Source: Muribaculaceae bacterium (lineage in GTDB: Bacteria; Bacteroidota; Bacteroidia; Bacteroidales; Muribaculaceae). Taken from it: a stretch of 51,653 nucleotides of DNA. Within the stretch, counting starts at the first letter, position 1, and each line of letters starts with the position of its first letter. This document shows, piece after piece, positions 1-8,035 of the stretch. Both the position numbers and the translations under genes were made by a program. Where the stretch lies: positions 1-51,653 of the forward strand of contig JAFZHD010000044.1 of the NCBI GenBank assembly GCA_017555085.1, in the 5' to 3' direction. The notes under the pieces are model-generated. The model worked only from the letters and a program-made list of their open reading frames with translations, did no database searches and was not told the origin of the DNA.

Positions 1-484
1 CCAAAGGTGGCGATGCGCAAGCACAGTATGAAGTGGGCATGGACTACTATGCCGGAACCGAGGTGACAAAAAACACCGAAACTGCAGCCAAGTGGTTTAA
101 TTTGGCACAAGCCCAAGGTCACAAAGAAGCGCGCACAAAATTCTTGTCTTATTACAGCAAAGAACTGGAAAAAGTAGCCAAAGGTGGCGATGCGCAAGCA
201 CAGTATGAAGTGGGCATGGACTACTATGCCGGAACCGAGGTGACAAAAAACACCGAAACTGCAGCCAAGTGGTTTAATTTGGCACAAGCCCAAGGCCACA
301 AAGAAGCGCGCGAAAAATTCTTGTCATATTACAGCAAAGAACTGGAAAAAGTAGCCAAAGGTGGCGATGCGCAAGCACAGTATGAAGTGGGCATGGACTA
401 CTATGCCGGAACCGAGGTGACAAAAAACACCGAAACCGCAGCCAAGTGGTTTAATTTGGCACAAGCCCAAGGCCACAAAGAAGC
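1..484 (+). repeat. 177-bp tandem repeat, about 2.7 near-identical copies visible
   Basis: Units begin at 1, 178 and 355 (same CCAAAGGTGGCGATGCG start), each 177 bp or 59 codons. They differ at only a few bases; the third copy diverges after about 484. The array probably continues upstream of the window. The near-identity at the DNA level, beyond what Sel1 structure requires, indicates recent duplication or homogenisation of in-frame units. Confidence 0.95.
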
Positions 485-2165
485 ACAAAACCAATTGTAT
501 TCATATTACAGTAAGGTGTTAGAAAACAATGCGAAAACCGACACAGAAGCAATGTATTTAGTCGGAAGCTATTATTTTGACGGAATAAAAGGAGCTCCCA
601 AAAACGAAAAAAAAGGATATAAGTATTTGAAAGGAGCACATGAAAACGGGCATCCTCTGGCTCTCGAAAAAATGGCGTCAAGATACACCAAGATGCTAAA
701 AAAAGACGCACTAACATGGTATTATTCAATTGAAAATGCCGATGCGGCATACGCCCTTGCAAAATGTTACATCTATGGCCGTGGTGTAGGTCAAGATAAA
801 AAATACGCCATTTCATTGTTGTTGGAAACAATGAAACAAGGCCATGAAAAATCAAAAGCATTGTTCTACTCAATAGACAGTCCCGAGAGAGCAGAAAGAA
901 GTCTGAGTTACTCAGATCGAGTCATGAAAGTGACGTTTTTTATGGATTATGATTGTGTTTTTATTGAAAATTGTCATACAAATGAAAGTTCCAGTTATCA
1001 TAAAGACCCATTGACTCAAAGTGAAAAAGATGCTATAATAAAATTGGGCGCTAACATTAAGAATTGCTTCAAGGTGAAAGGCATAAAATATATTTTAAAT
1101 TCGATTAAAGGAGGAAATAACACAAAATATAAGTCTACCTATTCGGGAGATGCAATAATATGCGTAAAAAAACCTTTAGGGACGGCCACCAGTTGTGATA
1201 TTTATTTATGCCCAGGAGGACATTTGTCGCTTTCAAAAAACAATGAAAGCGTTCCAGTTGTGACTTTCCCCATTAATAATTATATGACAACTCAAACACA
1301 ATTGTCGGCTACTGATGAGAATACAGAAACAATAAACACATTGTCTTCAATAGCAAAGATATCAATTCCTGTACAAAAAAATGTAAAACTGACAACTCAG
1401 ACAACATTCCGATTACCCTTAGATAATAATTCTTATGAAATTTGTCGTAAGTATGAATTTGGGAAGTCTGTGATCGAAACTGTTCAGTATTTTGATGGCG
1501 ACGAGAGTCTCAGCCAATTTTTAATTGTGGGTTCTGACGGAACAAAGATAGAGCACAACCAATCGTCAAGTTATGCTGTCGCTGCGACAATGTCTTCTGG
1601 CGATGTGTTTAAGACCAATTACATGTTAAACAATAAGGGAGATATTATTAAAGTGTCAGATTATAATATTTCCGAAATATTGAAGTTGAGTTTCGGTATA
1701 AATGCTTCTATATCGTCCAAACTCAAACAAAAATCGCCCAACGGTTTATTAGTATCCAAAACAGGCAAAGAAACAGAGTATATTAATGGAAAGTCAGTTG
1801 CAGCAATCGAAAAGCAGAAACAAAATGAAGCAAAGCAAAAAGAGTTGCAACTAAAAGCCCGACAAGAAGCATTGCGTCAAGAGCGAGAGGCCAAAAAAGC
1901 CGCCGAAGAAAAGAAGAAAAACGAGTTTATCAGCAAATGGGGTGAAACCCAATATAACCTGATGGAGAAAAACAATTATAATCCGCTGACACGAGGCATT
2001 TCAAAAAGACTCTTGGAACATCTGATTGCTAAAAGAGGCGGAAAATTGGAATTTGTGTCACAACGCGCAAGCACTGGTTCTTCTTATTTTTGGAGGGAAG
2101 GCGGACAGTATATCTATCAATTATGGTTTGAAAACGACAAACTGACAACTTGGCAAAGCATGTAA
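3..2165 (+). CDS. Sel1-repeat (TPR-like) protein, 5' end outside the window
   Basis: The reading frame is open from the first bases of the window, so the true start lies upstream. The visible part (about 720 residues) opens with Sel1-like repeats of the form AQYEVGMDYYAG...AAKWFNLAQAQGHKEA. Three 59-residue units are almost identical, then come two or three degenerate Sel1 units (to about residue 280 of the visible part). The middle region, rich in beta-type sequence, is unrecognised. Near the end a Lys/Glu/Gln-rich, probably coiled-coil segment (EKQKQNEAKQKELQL and following) precedes a short conserved-looking C-terminus ending in TTWQSM. Sel1 repeats mediate protein-protein contacts in other families. 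No catalytic motif is visible and cellular location cannot be judged without the N-terminus. A strong hairpin terminator follows the stop. Confidence 0.8.
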   Translation, partial: KGGDAQAQYEVGMDYYAGTEVTKNTETAAKWFNLAQAQGHKEARTKFLSYYSKELEKVAKGGDAQAQYEVGMDYYAGTEVTKNTETAAKWFNLAQAQGHKEAREKFLSYYSKELEKVAKGGDAQAQYEVGMDYYAGTEVTKNTETAAKWFNLAQAQGHKEAQNQLYSYYSKVLENNAKTDTEAMYLVGSYYFDGIKGAPKNEKKGYKYLKGAHENGHPLALEKMASRYTKMLKKDALTWYYSIENADAAYALAKCYIYGRGVGQDKKYAISLLLETMKQGHEKSKALFYSIDSPERAERSLSYSDRVMKVTFFMDYDCVFIENCHTNESSSYHKDPLTQSEKDAIIKLGANIKNCFKVKGIKYILNSIKGGNNTKYKSTYSGDAIICVKKPLGTATSCDIYLCPGGHLSLSKNNESVPVVTFPINNYMTTQTQLSATDENTETINTLSSIAKISIPVQKNVKLTTQTTFRLPLDNNSYEICRKYEFGKSVIETVQYFDGDESLSQFLIVGSDGTKIEHNQSSSYAVAATMSSGDVFKTNYMLNNKGDIIKVSDYNISEILKLSFGINASISSKLKQKSPNGLLVSKTGKETEYINGKSVAAIEKQKQNEAKQKELQLKARQEALRQEREAKKAAEEKKKNEFISKWGETQYNLMEKNNYNPLTRGISKRLLEHLIAKRGGKLEFVSQRASTGSSYFWREGGQYIYQLWFENDKLTTWQSM

Positions 2166-2186
2166 TCAAAACAAATAAAAATGCGA

Positions 2187-2228
2187 CAGGAATATAGGCC
2201 ACTCCCCTATATTCCTGTTTCTTTATTA
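2187..2228 (+). terminator. Rho-independent terminator after the Sel1 gene
   Basis: A perfect 12-bp stem (CAGGAATATAGG, 2187-2198, with CCTATATTCCTG, 2206-2217) with a 7-base loop is followed by TTTCTTTATT. It lies 22 bases after the stop codon. Confidence 0.85.
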
Positions 2229-2268
2229 TTGGCGTCCAATAAAACTTTTTTTTGAGGGAATAAAAATT

Positions 2269-2304
2269 AGGACTGGTTCCATTTGTAGGAATCAGTCCTT
2301 TTTG
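2269..2304 (+). terminator. Second hairpin with T-run
   Basis: A 12-bp stem with one G-U pair (AGGACTGGTTCC, 2269-2280, with GGAATCAGTCCT, 2288-2299) is followed by TTTTT. It could be a back-up terminator or the end structure of a decayed insertion element, since a transposase-like stub starts 34 bases downstream. Confidence 0.5.
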
Positions 2305-2337
2305 GTTACTTTTGTTTTGCGACAAACAAGTTTAACC

Positions 2338-2397
2338 ATGGGTAAAAGTACACATTTTATCGGACAGCCGATGTGTATAGTTCCATTATATTCATAG
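2338..2397 (+). pseudogene. Stub resembling the N-terminus of a DUF4372/IS4-type transposase
   Basis: An ATG opens a 19-codon frame beginning MGKSTHFIGQPM, which resembles the conserved first residues (MGKxTxFxGQP) of DUF4372-containing IS4-group transposases common in Bacteroidales. The frame ends at TAG after a few unrelated residues, and no further transposase sequence was found up to the next gene. The flanking hairpins at 2269 and 2439 could be element-derived. The match is short and is recalled rather than searched, so the call is tentative. Confidence 0.35.
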
Positions 2398-2438
2398 TCT
2401 TAGTGTAGCAATTCGACAAAAGTCATCCCGGAACGCAA

Positions 2439-2478
2439 AGAGGTCACAACGCATTAACGCTGTGACCTCTTTTGTTTT
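2439..2478 (+). terminator. Hairpin with T-rich tail
   Basis: A 10-bp perfect stem (AGAGGTCACA, 2439-2448, with TGTGACCTCT, 2461-2470), a 12-base loop and TTTGTTTT. It isolates the following gene from upstream transcription and may mark the end of the decayed transposon segment. Confidence 0.65.
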
Positions 2479-2572
2479 AAGGCAAGGTTATTATAGCCGG
2501 TAGTTATCTACTGTTCCAATTTCATTATATTACCTTTTATCAGCTCGCACATACGCAATAATTAGCAGGGAA

Positions 2573-2715
2573 GATATTTTGCGAGTGGCGGGAGGAGATG
2601 AGGTGTTGTTTCCTGGTGGAATGTGACAGTTTTTGCGAAAAAAATGCTAAATTTGCAGTTGCTTAATGTCGCGGTCAGTTGTGTGGGTTTTAGGCCATCG
2701 CAATTAAATAATGGT
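2573..2715 (+). repeat. 143-bp promoter-bearing segment, copy 1
   Basis: It is almost identical to 3835-3976, with a handful of substitutions and one base of length difference. It contains GAATGTGACAG, an A-rich stretch and the -7-like TAAATTTG. It sits directly in front of the AT-rich secreted protein gene. Confidence 0.95.
2648..2655 (+). promoter_or_regulatory. Bacteroidetes-type -7 element for the 2734-3618 gene
   Basis: TAAATTTG matches the TAnnTTTG -7 consensus of the Bacteroidetes primary sigma factor. A good TTG -33 partner at 19-21 bases is not evident; TGTGA lies near that position. The element is about 80 bases before the chosen start codon. Confidence 0.5.
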
Positions 2716-2733
2716 AGTTTAAATATTATTTTA

Positions 2734-3618
2734 ATGATTATTAAAAAACTGTTCAATATTAGTAGCATTGTATTTGCACTAATGATTAGTACATTTCAAG
2801 GAGTTTATGTTTCAAATGAAAATTATACATCTCTCTTACGAGAGGGTGTAAGGTGGGAATATAAATTTATAAGTTCGGATTTAATAACAGAAAGCTCAGA
2901 TGTAACTACATTTTATATTGAAATTAAAGATTCAAAAAAACTTAATGATACAATATATAAATGTTGCAAGGCATGGAGTAATGCAAGTGATACAACAATA
3001 TTAGGGTATTTACGAGAAGATATTTCCCTTAAAAGGGTTTATTTTAAGGGTTCTTATGATAATTCAGTTGAAATACTTCTATATGACTTTAATGATATTT
3101 TTCAATCATATAATTTACAGTGGAGGAAAGAATGTTTTGAATACATAAAAGATGTTGTAGTTTATCATGGTATAAGTTACGATAGGTTTGTGTTTTTGGA
3201 TAATTCAGGCGAGATTATATTTTATATAATTGAAGGAATAGGATTTGTTGGTAACAACCTTACTAAAACACAATTGAATAACGGATATTTATTAAATTAT
3301 CCGAGTATTGAACAGCCAGATAGTAAATCGTATGTAATATCTTTTTGTCGATTAATTGACACAAAAAACGAATCTACCATTTACGAAATTTCATCGGCAT
3401 TAGATGCCATTAATGATAATATAAATAAATTGGAGGTCAATAAAGGAACCATTTCAACTAAAGAACAATCTTACATAAAGTTATTTGATGTTAATGGGAA
3501 AATGGTAAAATCTATTTATGGTAATACTATTGAAACTTCGTCTATATCACCAGGGCTATATTTTATACATGTAAAAACTTTAGACTATGAAATAAAGACT
3601 AAAGTTTTTATAAAATAA
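2734..3618 (+). CDS. Secreted AT-rich protein with T9SS-like C-terminal sorting domain
   Basis: The predicted protein has 294 residues. I chose ATG 2734 because it opens a signal peptide (MIIKKLFNISSIVFALMIS) and lies downstream of the promoter repeat; the longer frame from 2623 would run through the promoter. The mature protein begins with a LLREGVRWEYKF segment of the kind seen in many Bacteroidales exported proteins of unknown function. The last 50 residues (LFDVNGKMVKSI...SPGLYFIHVKT...KVFIK) look like a type A T9SS sorting domain, so secretion to the surface or medium is inferred. Base composition is clearly more AT-rich than the downstream operon, suggesting separate ancestry. It is bracketed by the two 143-bp repeats. 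No enzymatic motif is recognised. Confidence 0.75.
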   Translation: MIIKKLFNISSIVFALMISTFQGVYVSNENYTSLLREGVRWEYKFISSDLITESSDVTTFYIEIKDSKKLNDTIYKCCKAWSNASDTTILGYLREDISLKRVYFKGSYDNSVEILLYDFNDIFQSYNLQWRKECFEYIKDVVVYHGISYDRFVFLDNSGEIIFYIIEGIGFVGNNLTKTQLNNGYLLNYPSIEQPDSKSYVISFCRLIDTKNESTIYEISSALDAINDNINKLEVNKGTISTKEQSYIKLFDVNGKMVKSIYGNTIETSSISPGLYFIHVKTLDYEIKTKVFIK

Positions 3619-3628
3619 TACATTAATT

Positions 3629-3650
3629 TATTGTTGGGATTTCAACAATA
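3629..3650 (+). other. Small hairpin after the secreted protein gene
   Basis: TATTGTTG (3629-3636) pairs with CAACAATA (3643-3650) over a 6-base loop, 11 bases after the stop. There is no T-run, so termination is doubtful. Confidence 0.4.
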
Positions 3651-3834
3651 TCTGGAATTAGATTTTATAAATTTTTGGCAGTTCTATCGGTCGTAACCGA
3701 CTTCGGTAAGTTAATATTCTAACGGCGAGATTTGCTTCTGTTTTGAGGCGGGTCGCTTGGTCTTTAGTTGGGGCTTGGCGAGCATGGACAGTGGTTGGGT
3801 GTTTTGAGAGAATGTATGGGGTGTTTGTTGTGAT

Positions 3835-3976
3835 GATATTTTGCGAGTGGTGGGGGGGATGAGGTGTTGTTTCTTGGTGGAATGTGACAGTTTTTGCGAA
3901 AAAAATGCTAAATTTGCAGTTGCTTAATGTCGCGGTCAGTTGTGTGGGTTTTAGGCCATCGCAATTGACTAATGGT
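3835..3976 (+). repeat. 143-bp promoter-bearing segment, copy 2
   Basis: Direct repeat of 2573-2715, here placed upstream of the aryl-polyene-like operon. The stretch 3651-3834 between the secreted gene and this repeat shows no gene and no strong structure. Confidence 0.95.
3909..3916 (+). promoter_or_regulatory. Candidate -7 element of the aryl-polyene-like operon
   Basis: TAAATTTG lies in the second repeat copy, about 240 bases before the ketoreductase start. It is the only clear -7 match upstream of the operon, so it is the best candidate for driving the 21-kb transcript. The -33 partner is weak. Confidence 0.45.
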
Positions 3977-4004
3977 GTTTAAGCAGGTTTTATAACATAA
4001 AGGC

Positions 4005-4083
4005 GAATGCGTTTGCTGTTATCCCAAACTGGCTTACACTCTGTAAGTGAACAGCTTGTGTGGCTTGCGGCTTTCGCATTGAT
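4005..4083 (+). promoter_or_regulatory. Possible structured 5' leader of the operon
   Basis: In the 230-base untranslated stretch between the promoter repeat and the ketoreductase, AATGCG (4006-4011) can pair with CGCATT (4075-4080). Inside, CTTACA/TGTAAG (4033-4038/4042-4047) forms a small hairpin. The structure is modest and could be chance. Confidence 0.3.
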
Positions 4084-4146
4084 TCTCTCGCTTTTGATTT
4101 GTAACATTCCTTTTTGAGAGTCAAAGGTAAAATGATTTTAATCAAA

Positions 4147-4878
4147 ATGAAATATGCGCTTGTAACAGGTGGTTCTCGTGGTATTGGCAAGGCTGTTTGT
4201 GTGAGATTGGCACAAATGGGCTACACTGTCATCATCAATTATGCGAGCAATAGCAGCGCTGCCGAGGGCACTAAATCTATTATCGAACAAAACGGCGGTA
4301 TGGCCGAGTTATTGCAATTTGATGTTTCGGACAAGTGTCAAGTTGAAAATGCTCTGACTCAATGGGAAGATTCTCACCCCGATGATTATATTTCGGTGCT
4401 CGTTAACAATGCCGGCATCAGACGCGATAATGTGATGTTTATGATGTCGGACGAGGAATGGAGTTCGGTTATCAACACTTCGTTGGACGGCAGTTTCTAT
4501 GTAACTCGCCATTTGTTGAAGCACATGATGCCTCGTAAAAGAACGGGCAAAATTGTAAACATTGCATCGCTCTCGGGCCTAAAAGGTATGCCCGGTCAGG
4601 GTAATTACAGTGCGGCAAAGGCTGCTATGATAGGCATGACAAAGGCTTTGGCACAAGAGGTTGCTGCCCGTGGCGTTACTGTCAATGCAATTGCTCCCGG
4701 ATTTATTGACACCGACATGACAAAAGATTTGGCCGTTGACGAGTTGAAGAAACTTGTGCCGATGGGCCGTTTCGGTTCACCCGAAGAGGTGGCCGGTGTG
4801 GTTGCGTTTTTGGTGTCGGATGATGCTGGATATATCACCGGTGAGGTTATTTCAGTTAACGGAGGATTATACACTTAA
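4147..4878 (+). CDS. 3-oxoacyl-ACP reductase (FabG/ApeQ-like ketoreductase)
   Basis: A short-chain dehydrogenase of 243 residues that reduces beta-ketoacyl-ACP to the hydroxy form with NADPH. Visible motifs are the cofactor loop TGGSRGIG (7-14), NNAG (87-90), Asn110, and the catalytic Ser141, Tyr154 and Lys158 (YSAAK). The C-terminus ITGEVISVNGG is typical of FabG. Length matches FabG (about 244). I chose ATG 4147 because the protein then begins at the usual position; an in-frame ATG at 4132, preceded by AAAGG, is an alternative start. It is the first gene of the operon and is expected to act in each elongation cycle of the polyene chain. Confidence 0.93.
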   Translation: MKYALVTGGSRGIGKAVCVRLAQMGYTVIINYASNSSAAEGTKSIIEQNGGMAELLQFDVSDKCQVENALTQWEDSHPDDYISVLVNNAGIRRDNVMFMMSDEEWSSVINTSLDGSFYVTRHLLKHMMPRKRTGKIVNIASLSGLKGMPGQGNYSAAKAAMIGMTKALAQEVAARGVTVNAIAPGFIDTDMTKDLAVDELKKLVPMGRFGSPEEVAGVVAFLVSDDAGYITGEVISVNGGLYT

Positions 4879-4893
4879 ACAATCAGTTATAAT

Positions 4894-6114
4894 ATGGGAA
4901 GAAGAGTTGTTATTACCGGAATCGGGGCTTGGTCGTGCCTTGGCACTGATATTGAAAGCATCAAAGATTCTCTCTACAATGGCAAGTCGGGTATCGGTGT
5001 AGATGAGGAGCGTGTGCCTTATGGCTTTCGTTCGGGTTTGACCGGTATTGTTGAAAAACCTAAATTGAAAGGTCTGCTCGACCGTCGCCAACGCGCAAAT
5101 ATGTCGGAGGAGGCTGAATATGCATTTATGGCTACTCGTCAGGCATTTGAACAGGCCAAGATTGATGATGACTATTTGCTCAACAATGAAATAGGCTGTA
5201 TTTTTGGCAATGACTCAACTGCGCAAGCGGTTGTTGAAAGTGCCGCTATTATGGCCGAAAAGCACGACTCCGAATTGGTGGGCTCCGGCTCTATATTCCA
5301 ATCAATGAACTCGACTGTAAACATGAACTTGTGTTCGGTTTTTCATTTGAGAGGCATCAATTTTTCGGTAAGTGCTGCATGTGCAAGCGGTAGCCACGCC
5401 ATCGGTTTGTCATATTTGATGATTAAACAAGGTCTTCAAGATGTGATTGTGTGTGGTGGTGCGCAAGAGGTTAACAAATATAGCATGTCATCGTTTGATG
5501 CATTGCGCACATTCTCAAAGAGAATGGACGAGCCGACCAAGGCTTCACGCCCATTTGACAAAGACCGCGACGGACTTATTCCGAGCGGTGGTGCGGCAGC
5601 ATTGGTGCTTGAAGAATATGAACATGCTATTGCACGTGGTGCAACAATTCTTGCCGAAGTGTGTGGCTATGGTTTCTCGTCAAACGGACAAGGCATTTCA
5701 CAGCCAAGCGACATCGGCTCGGCATTGGCCATGACTCGTGCAATGGAAGATGCCGGCATAAGCGTTGACGATGTTGACTATATCAATGCCCATGCAACAA
5801 GCACACCACAGGGCGATATGTATGAGGCTATGGCGTTGGCAAAACTTTTTGAGGGTAAACGCGCCTTGATTTCATCAACAAAAAGTATGACAGGCCACGA
5901 ATGTTGGATGGCCGGTGCAAGCGAAATTGTGTATTCGCTCATTATGATGCAAAACGGTTTTGTAGCTCCTAACATCAACTTTGAAAACCCCGATGAATAC
6001 TCTGCAAAACTCAATATAGCAAAAGAGCGAGTGGATATGCCCATCAATATTGTTCTTTCAAATTCGTTTGGCTTTGGCGGAACAAACAGTGCTTTGGTAA
6101 TCAAGAAAATCTAA
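4894..6114 (+). CDS. Beta-ketoacyl-ACP synthase (KS1)
   Basis: A stand-alone FabF-type condensing enzyme of 406 residues, expected to catalyse decarboxylative condensation of malonyl-ACP with the growing acyl chain. The full catalytic triad is visible: Cys163 in AACASGSHAIG, His300 in INAHATSTPQ and His335 in KSMTGHECWMAG, plus the C-terminal SNSFGFGGTNS loop. It has no C-terminal extension, unlike the other two ketosynthases of the operon. By analogy with characterised aryl polyene systems (an ApeR-like extra KS), it could perform an early or first condensation on the aryl starter; that assignment is inference. Confidence 0.93.
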   Translation: MGRRVVITGIGAWSCLGTDIESIKDSLYNGKSGIGVDEERVPYGFRSGLTGIVEKPKLKGLLDRRQRANMSEEAEYAFMATRQAFEQAKIDDDYLLNNEIGCIFGNDSTAQAVVESAAIMAEKHDSELVGSGSIFQSMNSTVNMNLCSVFHLRGINFSVSAACASGSHAIGLSYLMIKQGLQDVIVCGGAQEVNKYSMSSFDALRTFSKRMDEPTKASRPFDKDRDGLIPSGGAAALVLEEYEHAIARGATILAEVCGYGFSSNGQGISQPSDIGSALAMTRAMEDAGISVDDVDYINAHATSTPQGDMYEAMALAKLFEGKRALISSTKSMTGHECWMAGASEIVYSLIMMQNGFVAPNINFENPDEYSAKLNIAKERVDMPINIVLSNSFGFGGTNSALVIKKI

Positions 6115-6130
6115 TTTAAAATTATATAAC

Positions 6131-6634
6131 ATGAAGAAAATCTTATTGGCACTTTGTGCGTTAATGGTAAGTTTTAACATATTTGCTGTTCGCCTTGAAA
6201 GCGGTTCGCTTGCCGAATTGGCCAAAGCCGGACGAGCAAATTTCGAGATAGATTATTCGGCAGCGTCAATCCACGGAATGACAGAGACCGACTTTGCCGA
6301 ATATGAGCAAGATTGGCATAAAGACCAGCCCCAAATCGTGATGAAATTCATCTCATGTTTTGCATCTGTTGCTAATGGAAAAGTTATCTTGACCAAGAAC
6401 GGTAATAATGCGTTGACATTGCGATGGGTAGTTCTTCAAATATTGCCTAATGGCACCACTCTCGGCGAATTGCATCTTATTGGCGAAAATGGCGAGGTGC
6501 TTGCACGAATCGTTGAGTTGGAAGGTAAAGGCGGAATTTTTGGCACCAAACTAAACCTTATCAAAGACGGTGCAAAGCGTTCGGGCCAAAATGCCGGCAT
6601 CTTTTTAAGAAACGAAATCAAGAAATTGCAATAA
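6131..6634 (+). CDS. Small exported protein of unknown function
   Basis: A 167-residue protein beginning with a clear signal peptide (MKKILLALCALMVSFNIFA) and no lipobox cysteine, so probably soluble in the periplasm. I do not recognise the family. The mature part contains alternating hydrophobic segments (LTLRWVVLQIL, TLGELHLIGENGEVLARI) suggesting a beta-rich fold, and ends in a basic helix-like tail. It lies between the ketosynthase and the methyltransferase in the same operon, so a role in handling or export of the polyene lipid is plausible but unproven. Confidence 0.75.
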   Translation: MKKILLALCALMVSFNIFAVRLESGSLAELAKAGRANFEIDYSAASIHGMTETDFAEYEQDWHKDQPQIVMKFISCFASVANGKVILTKNGNNALTLRWVVLQILPNGTTLGELHLIGENGEVLARIVELEGKGGIFGTKLNLIKDGAKRSGQNAGIFLRNEIKKLQ

Positions 6635-6661
6635 TAATCCCAAGCCAATAACGACTAACCG

Positions 6662-7768
6662 ATGAAACTGTCAAAGGATTTACATAAGAAATATACCTCG
6701 GAGCAACTTTCAGCCCGCGAGGCACAACGATTGGCCGAATTTATTGCATGGGGACCTGTTGTGTTTCAGGCATCAAGATTGATGATTAAATTTGGCATTT
6801 TAGATTTGATTCGCGATTCGCAAGACGGCTTAACCCGTCAAGAGATTTGCGAAAAGACCAATCTTTCGGACTATGCAGTTAAATGTTTGCTTGAAGCATC
6901 TCTATGCATCGGCACAATACTTGTAAATCCCGAAACAGAACGATTTACAATATCTAAAACAGGATGGTTTTTGCTCAATGACCCTGCCACCAAAGTTAAC
7001 ATCGACTTTAATCACGACGTAAACTACATCGGATGGTTTAACCTTGAAGAGTCATTATTAAACGGCAAGCCCGAAGGATTGAAGCATCTTGGTGATTGGC
7101 CAACTATTTACGAAGGATTGTCAAGCCTACCTCCGCATGTTCAAAAAAGTTGGTTTGGCTTTGACCATTTTTATAGCGATTCATCTTTCCCCGAGGCGTT
7201 AGAAGTGGTGTTTGACAAGCACACAACCCGCAGCCTTTATGATGTTGGCGGCAATACCGGCAAATGGGCGTTAAAATGTGTGGAGCACGATAGCGAGGTA
7301 GAGGTAACTATCCTCGACCTACCACAGCAAATCGGCTTGATGAAAGAGAATACCAAAGGCAAACCCGGACATGAGCGCATCAAAGGTCATGGCATTAACT
7401 TGCTCGACAAGGAAGCGATGTTCCCTGTCAGAAAAAACGGCCTTGATGCAATATGGATGAGTCAGTTCCTTGACTGTTTCTCAATGGAGGAAATTACCGG
7501 CATTCTCACTCGCGCCAAAGCCGCTATGACACCCGACACCCGATTGTATATAATGGAAACATTATGGGACCGTCAGCGTTTTGAGCCAGCTGCATTCTGC
7601 TTGACAATGACAAGTCTTTATTTCACAGCTTTGGCAAACGGCAATAGCAAAATGTATAACACCGAAGACATGGAGCAATGTATCGTTGATGCCGGATTGC
7701 AAATCGAAGAAATTTATGACGGATTGGGCCAAGGTCACAGCATAATCGTGTGTAAATTAAAACAATAA
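6662..7768 (+). CDS. SAM-dependent methyltransferase, O-methyltransferase family 2-like
   Basis: The protein has 368 residues. An N-terminal winged-helix dimerisation region (about 20-110, including GLTRQEICEKTNLSDYAVK) is followed by a Rossmann methyltransferase domain with the SAM motif DVGGNTGKW (194-202) and the acidic loop LDLP (218-221). The architecture matches plant/bacterial OMT family 2 enzymes. Aryl polyenes commonly carry a methyl or methoxy group on the aromatic head, so this enzyme is the likely head-group methylase; O- versus C-methylation cannot be decided from sequence. No obvious catalytic His-Glu pair was assigned. Confidence 0.88.
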   Translation: MKLSKDLHKKYTSEQLSAREAQRLAEFIAWGPVVFQASRLMIKFGILDLIRDSQDGLTRQEICEKTNLSDYAVKCLLEASLCIGTILVNPETERFTISKTGWFLLNDPATKVNIDFNHDVNYIGWFNLEESLLNGKPEGLKHLGDWPTIYEGLSSLPPHVQKSWFGFDHFYSDSSFPEALEVVFDKHTTRSLYDVGGNTGKWALKCVEHDSEVEVTILDLPQQIGLMKENTKGKPGHERIKGHGINLLDKEAMFPVRKNGLDAIWMSQFLDCFSMEEITGILTRAKAAMTPDTRLYIMETLWDRQRFEPAAFCLTMTSLYFTALANGNSKMYNTEDMEQCIVDAGLQIEEIYDGLGQGHSIIVCKLKQ

Positions 7769-7786
7769 AATAAAATCATTAAAATT

Positions 7787-8029
7787 ATGACATTACAAGA
7801 AATCGATGAAAAAGTAAGAGACTTCATGATTGAAGACCTCGAAATTGAAGAAGATTGCATCGCTCCCGATGCATTGTTGAAAGATGACATGGGTATCGAC
7901 AGCCTGGACTATGTTGATATCGTGGTAATCGTCGAACGCACTTTCGGCTTCAAAATCAAGCCCGAGGAAATGACTAATGTGAAGACTTATTCAGATTTTT
8001 GCGAATACATCAATAGCAAATTAAACTAG
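7787..8029 (+). CDS. Acyl carrier protein 1
   Basis: An 80-residue acidic four-helix carrier with the phosphopantetheine site GIDSLDYVD (Ser39). It carries acyl or aryl intermediates between the condensing and processing enzymes. Stop and next start are separated by 6 bases. It is one of three ACPs in the operon; functional partition (starter loading versus elongation) cannot be told from the sequence. Confidence 0.95.
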   Translation: MTLQEIDEKVRDFMIEDLEIEEDCIAPDALLKDDMGIDSLDYVDIVVIVERTFGFKIKPEEMTNVKTYSDFCEYINSKLN

Positions 8030-8035
8030 TATTTT

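Noticed and set aside
1..531. CRISPR-like array suggested by regular repeats
   Set aside because: The repeats are 177 bp without spacers and encode in-frame Sel1 units.
2623..2733. N-terminal extension of the secreted protein gene from ATG 2623
   Set aside because: It would translate through the promoter repeat and bury the signal peptide; the same DNA occurs at 3835-3976 without a fitting gene.
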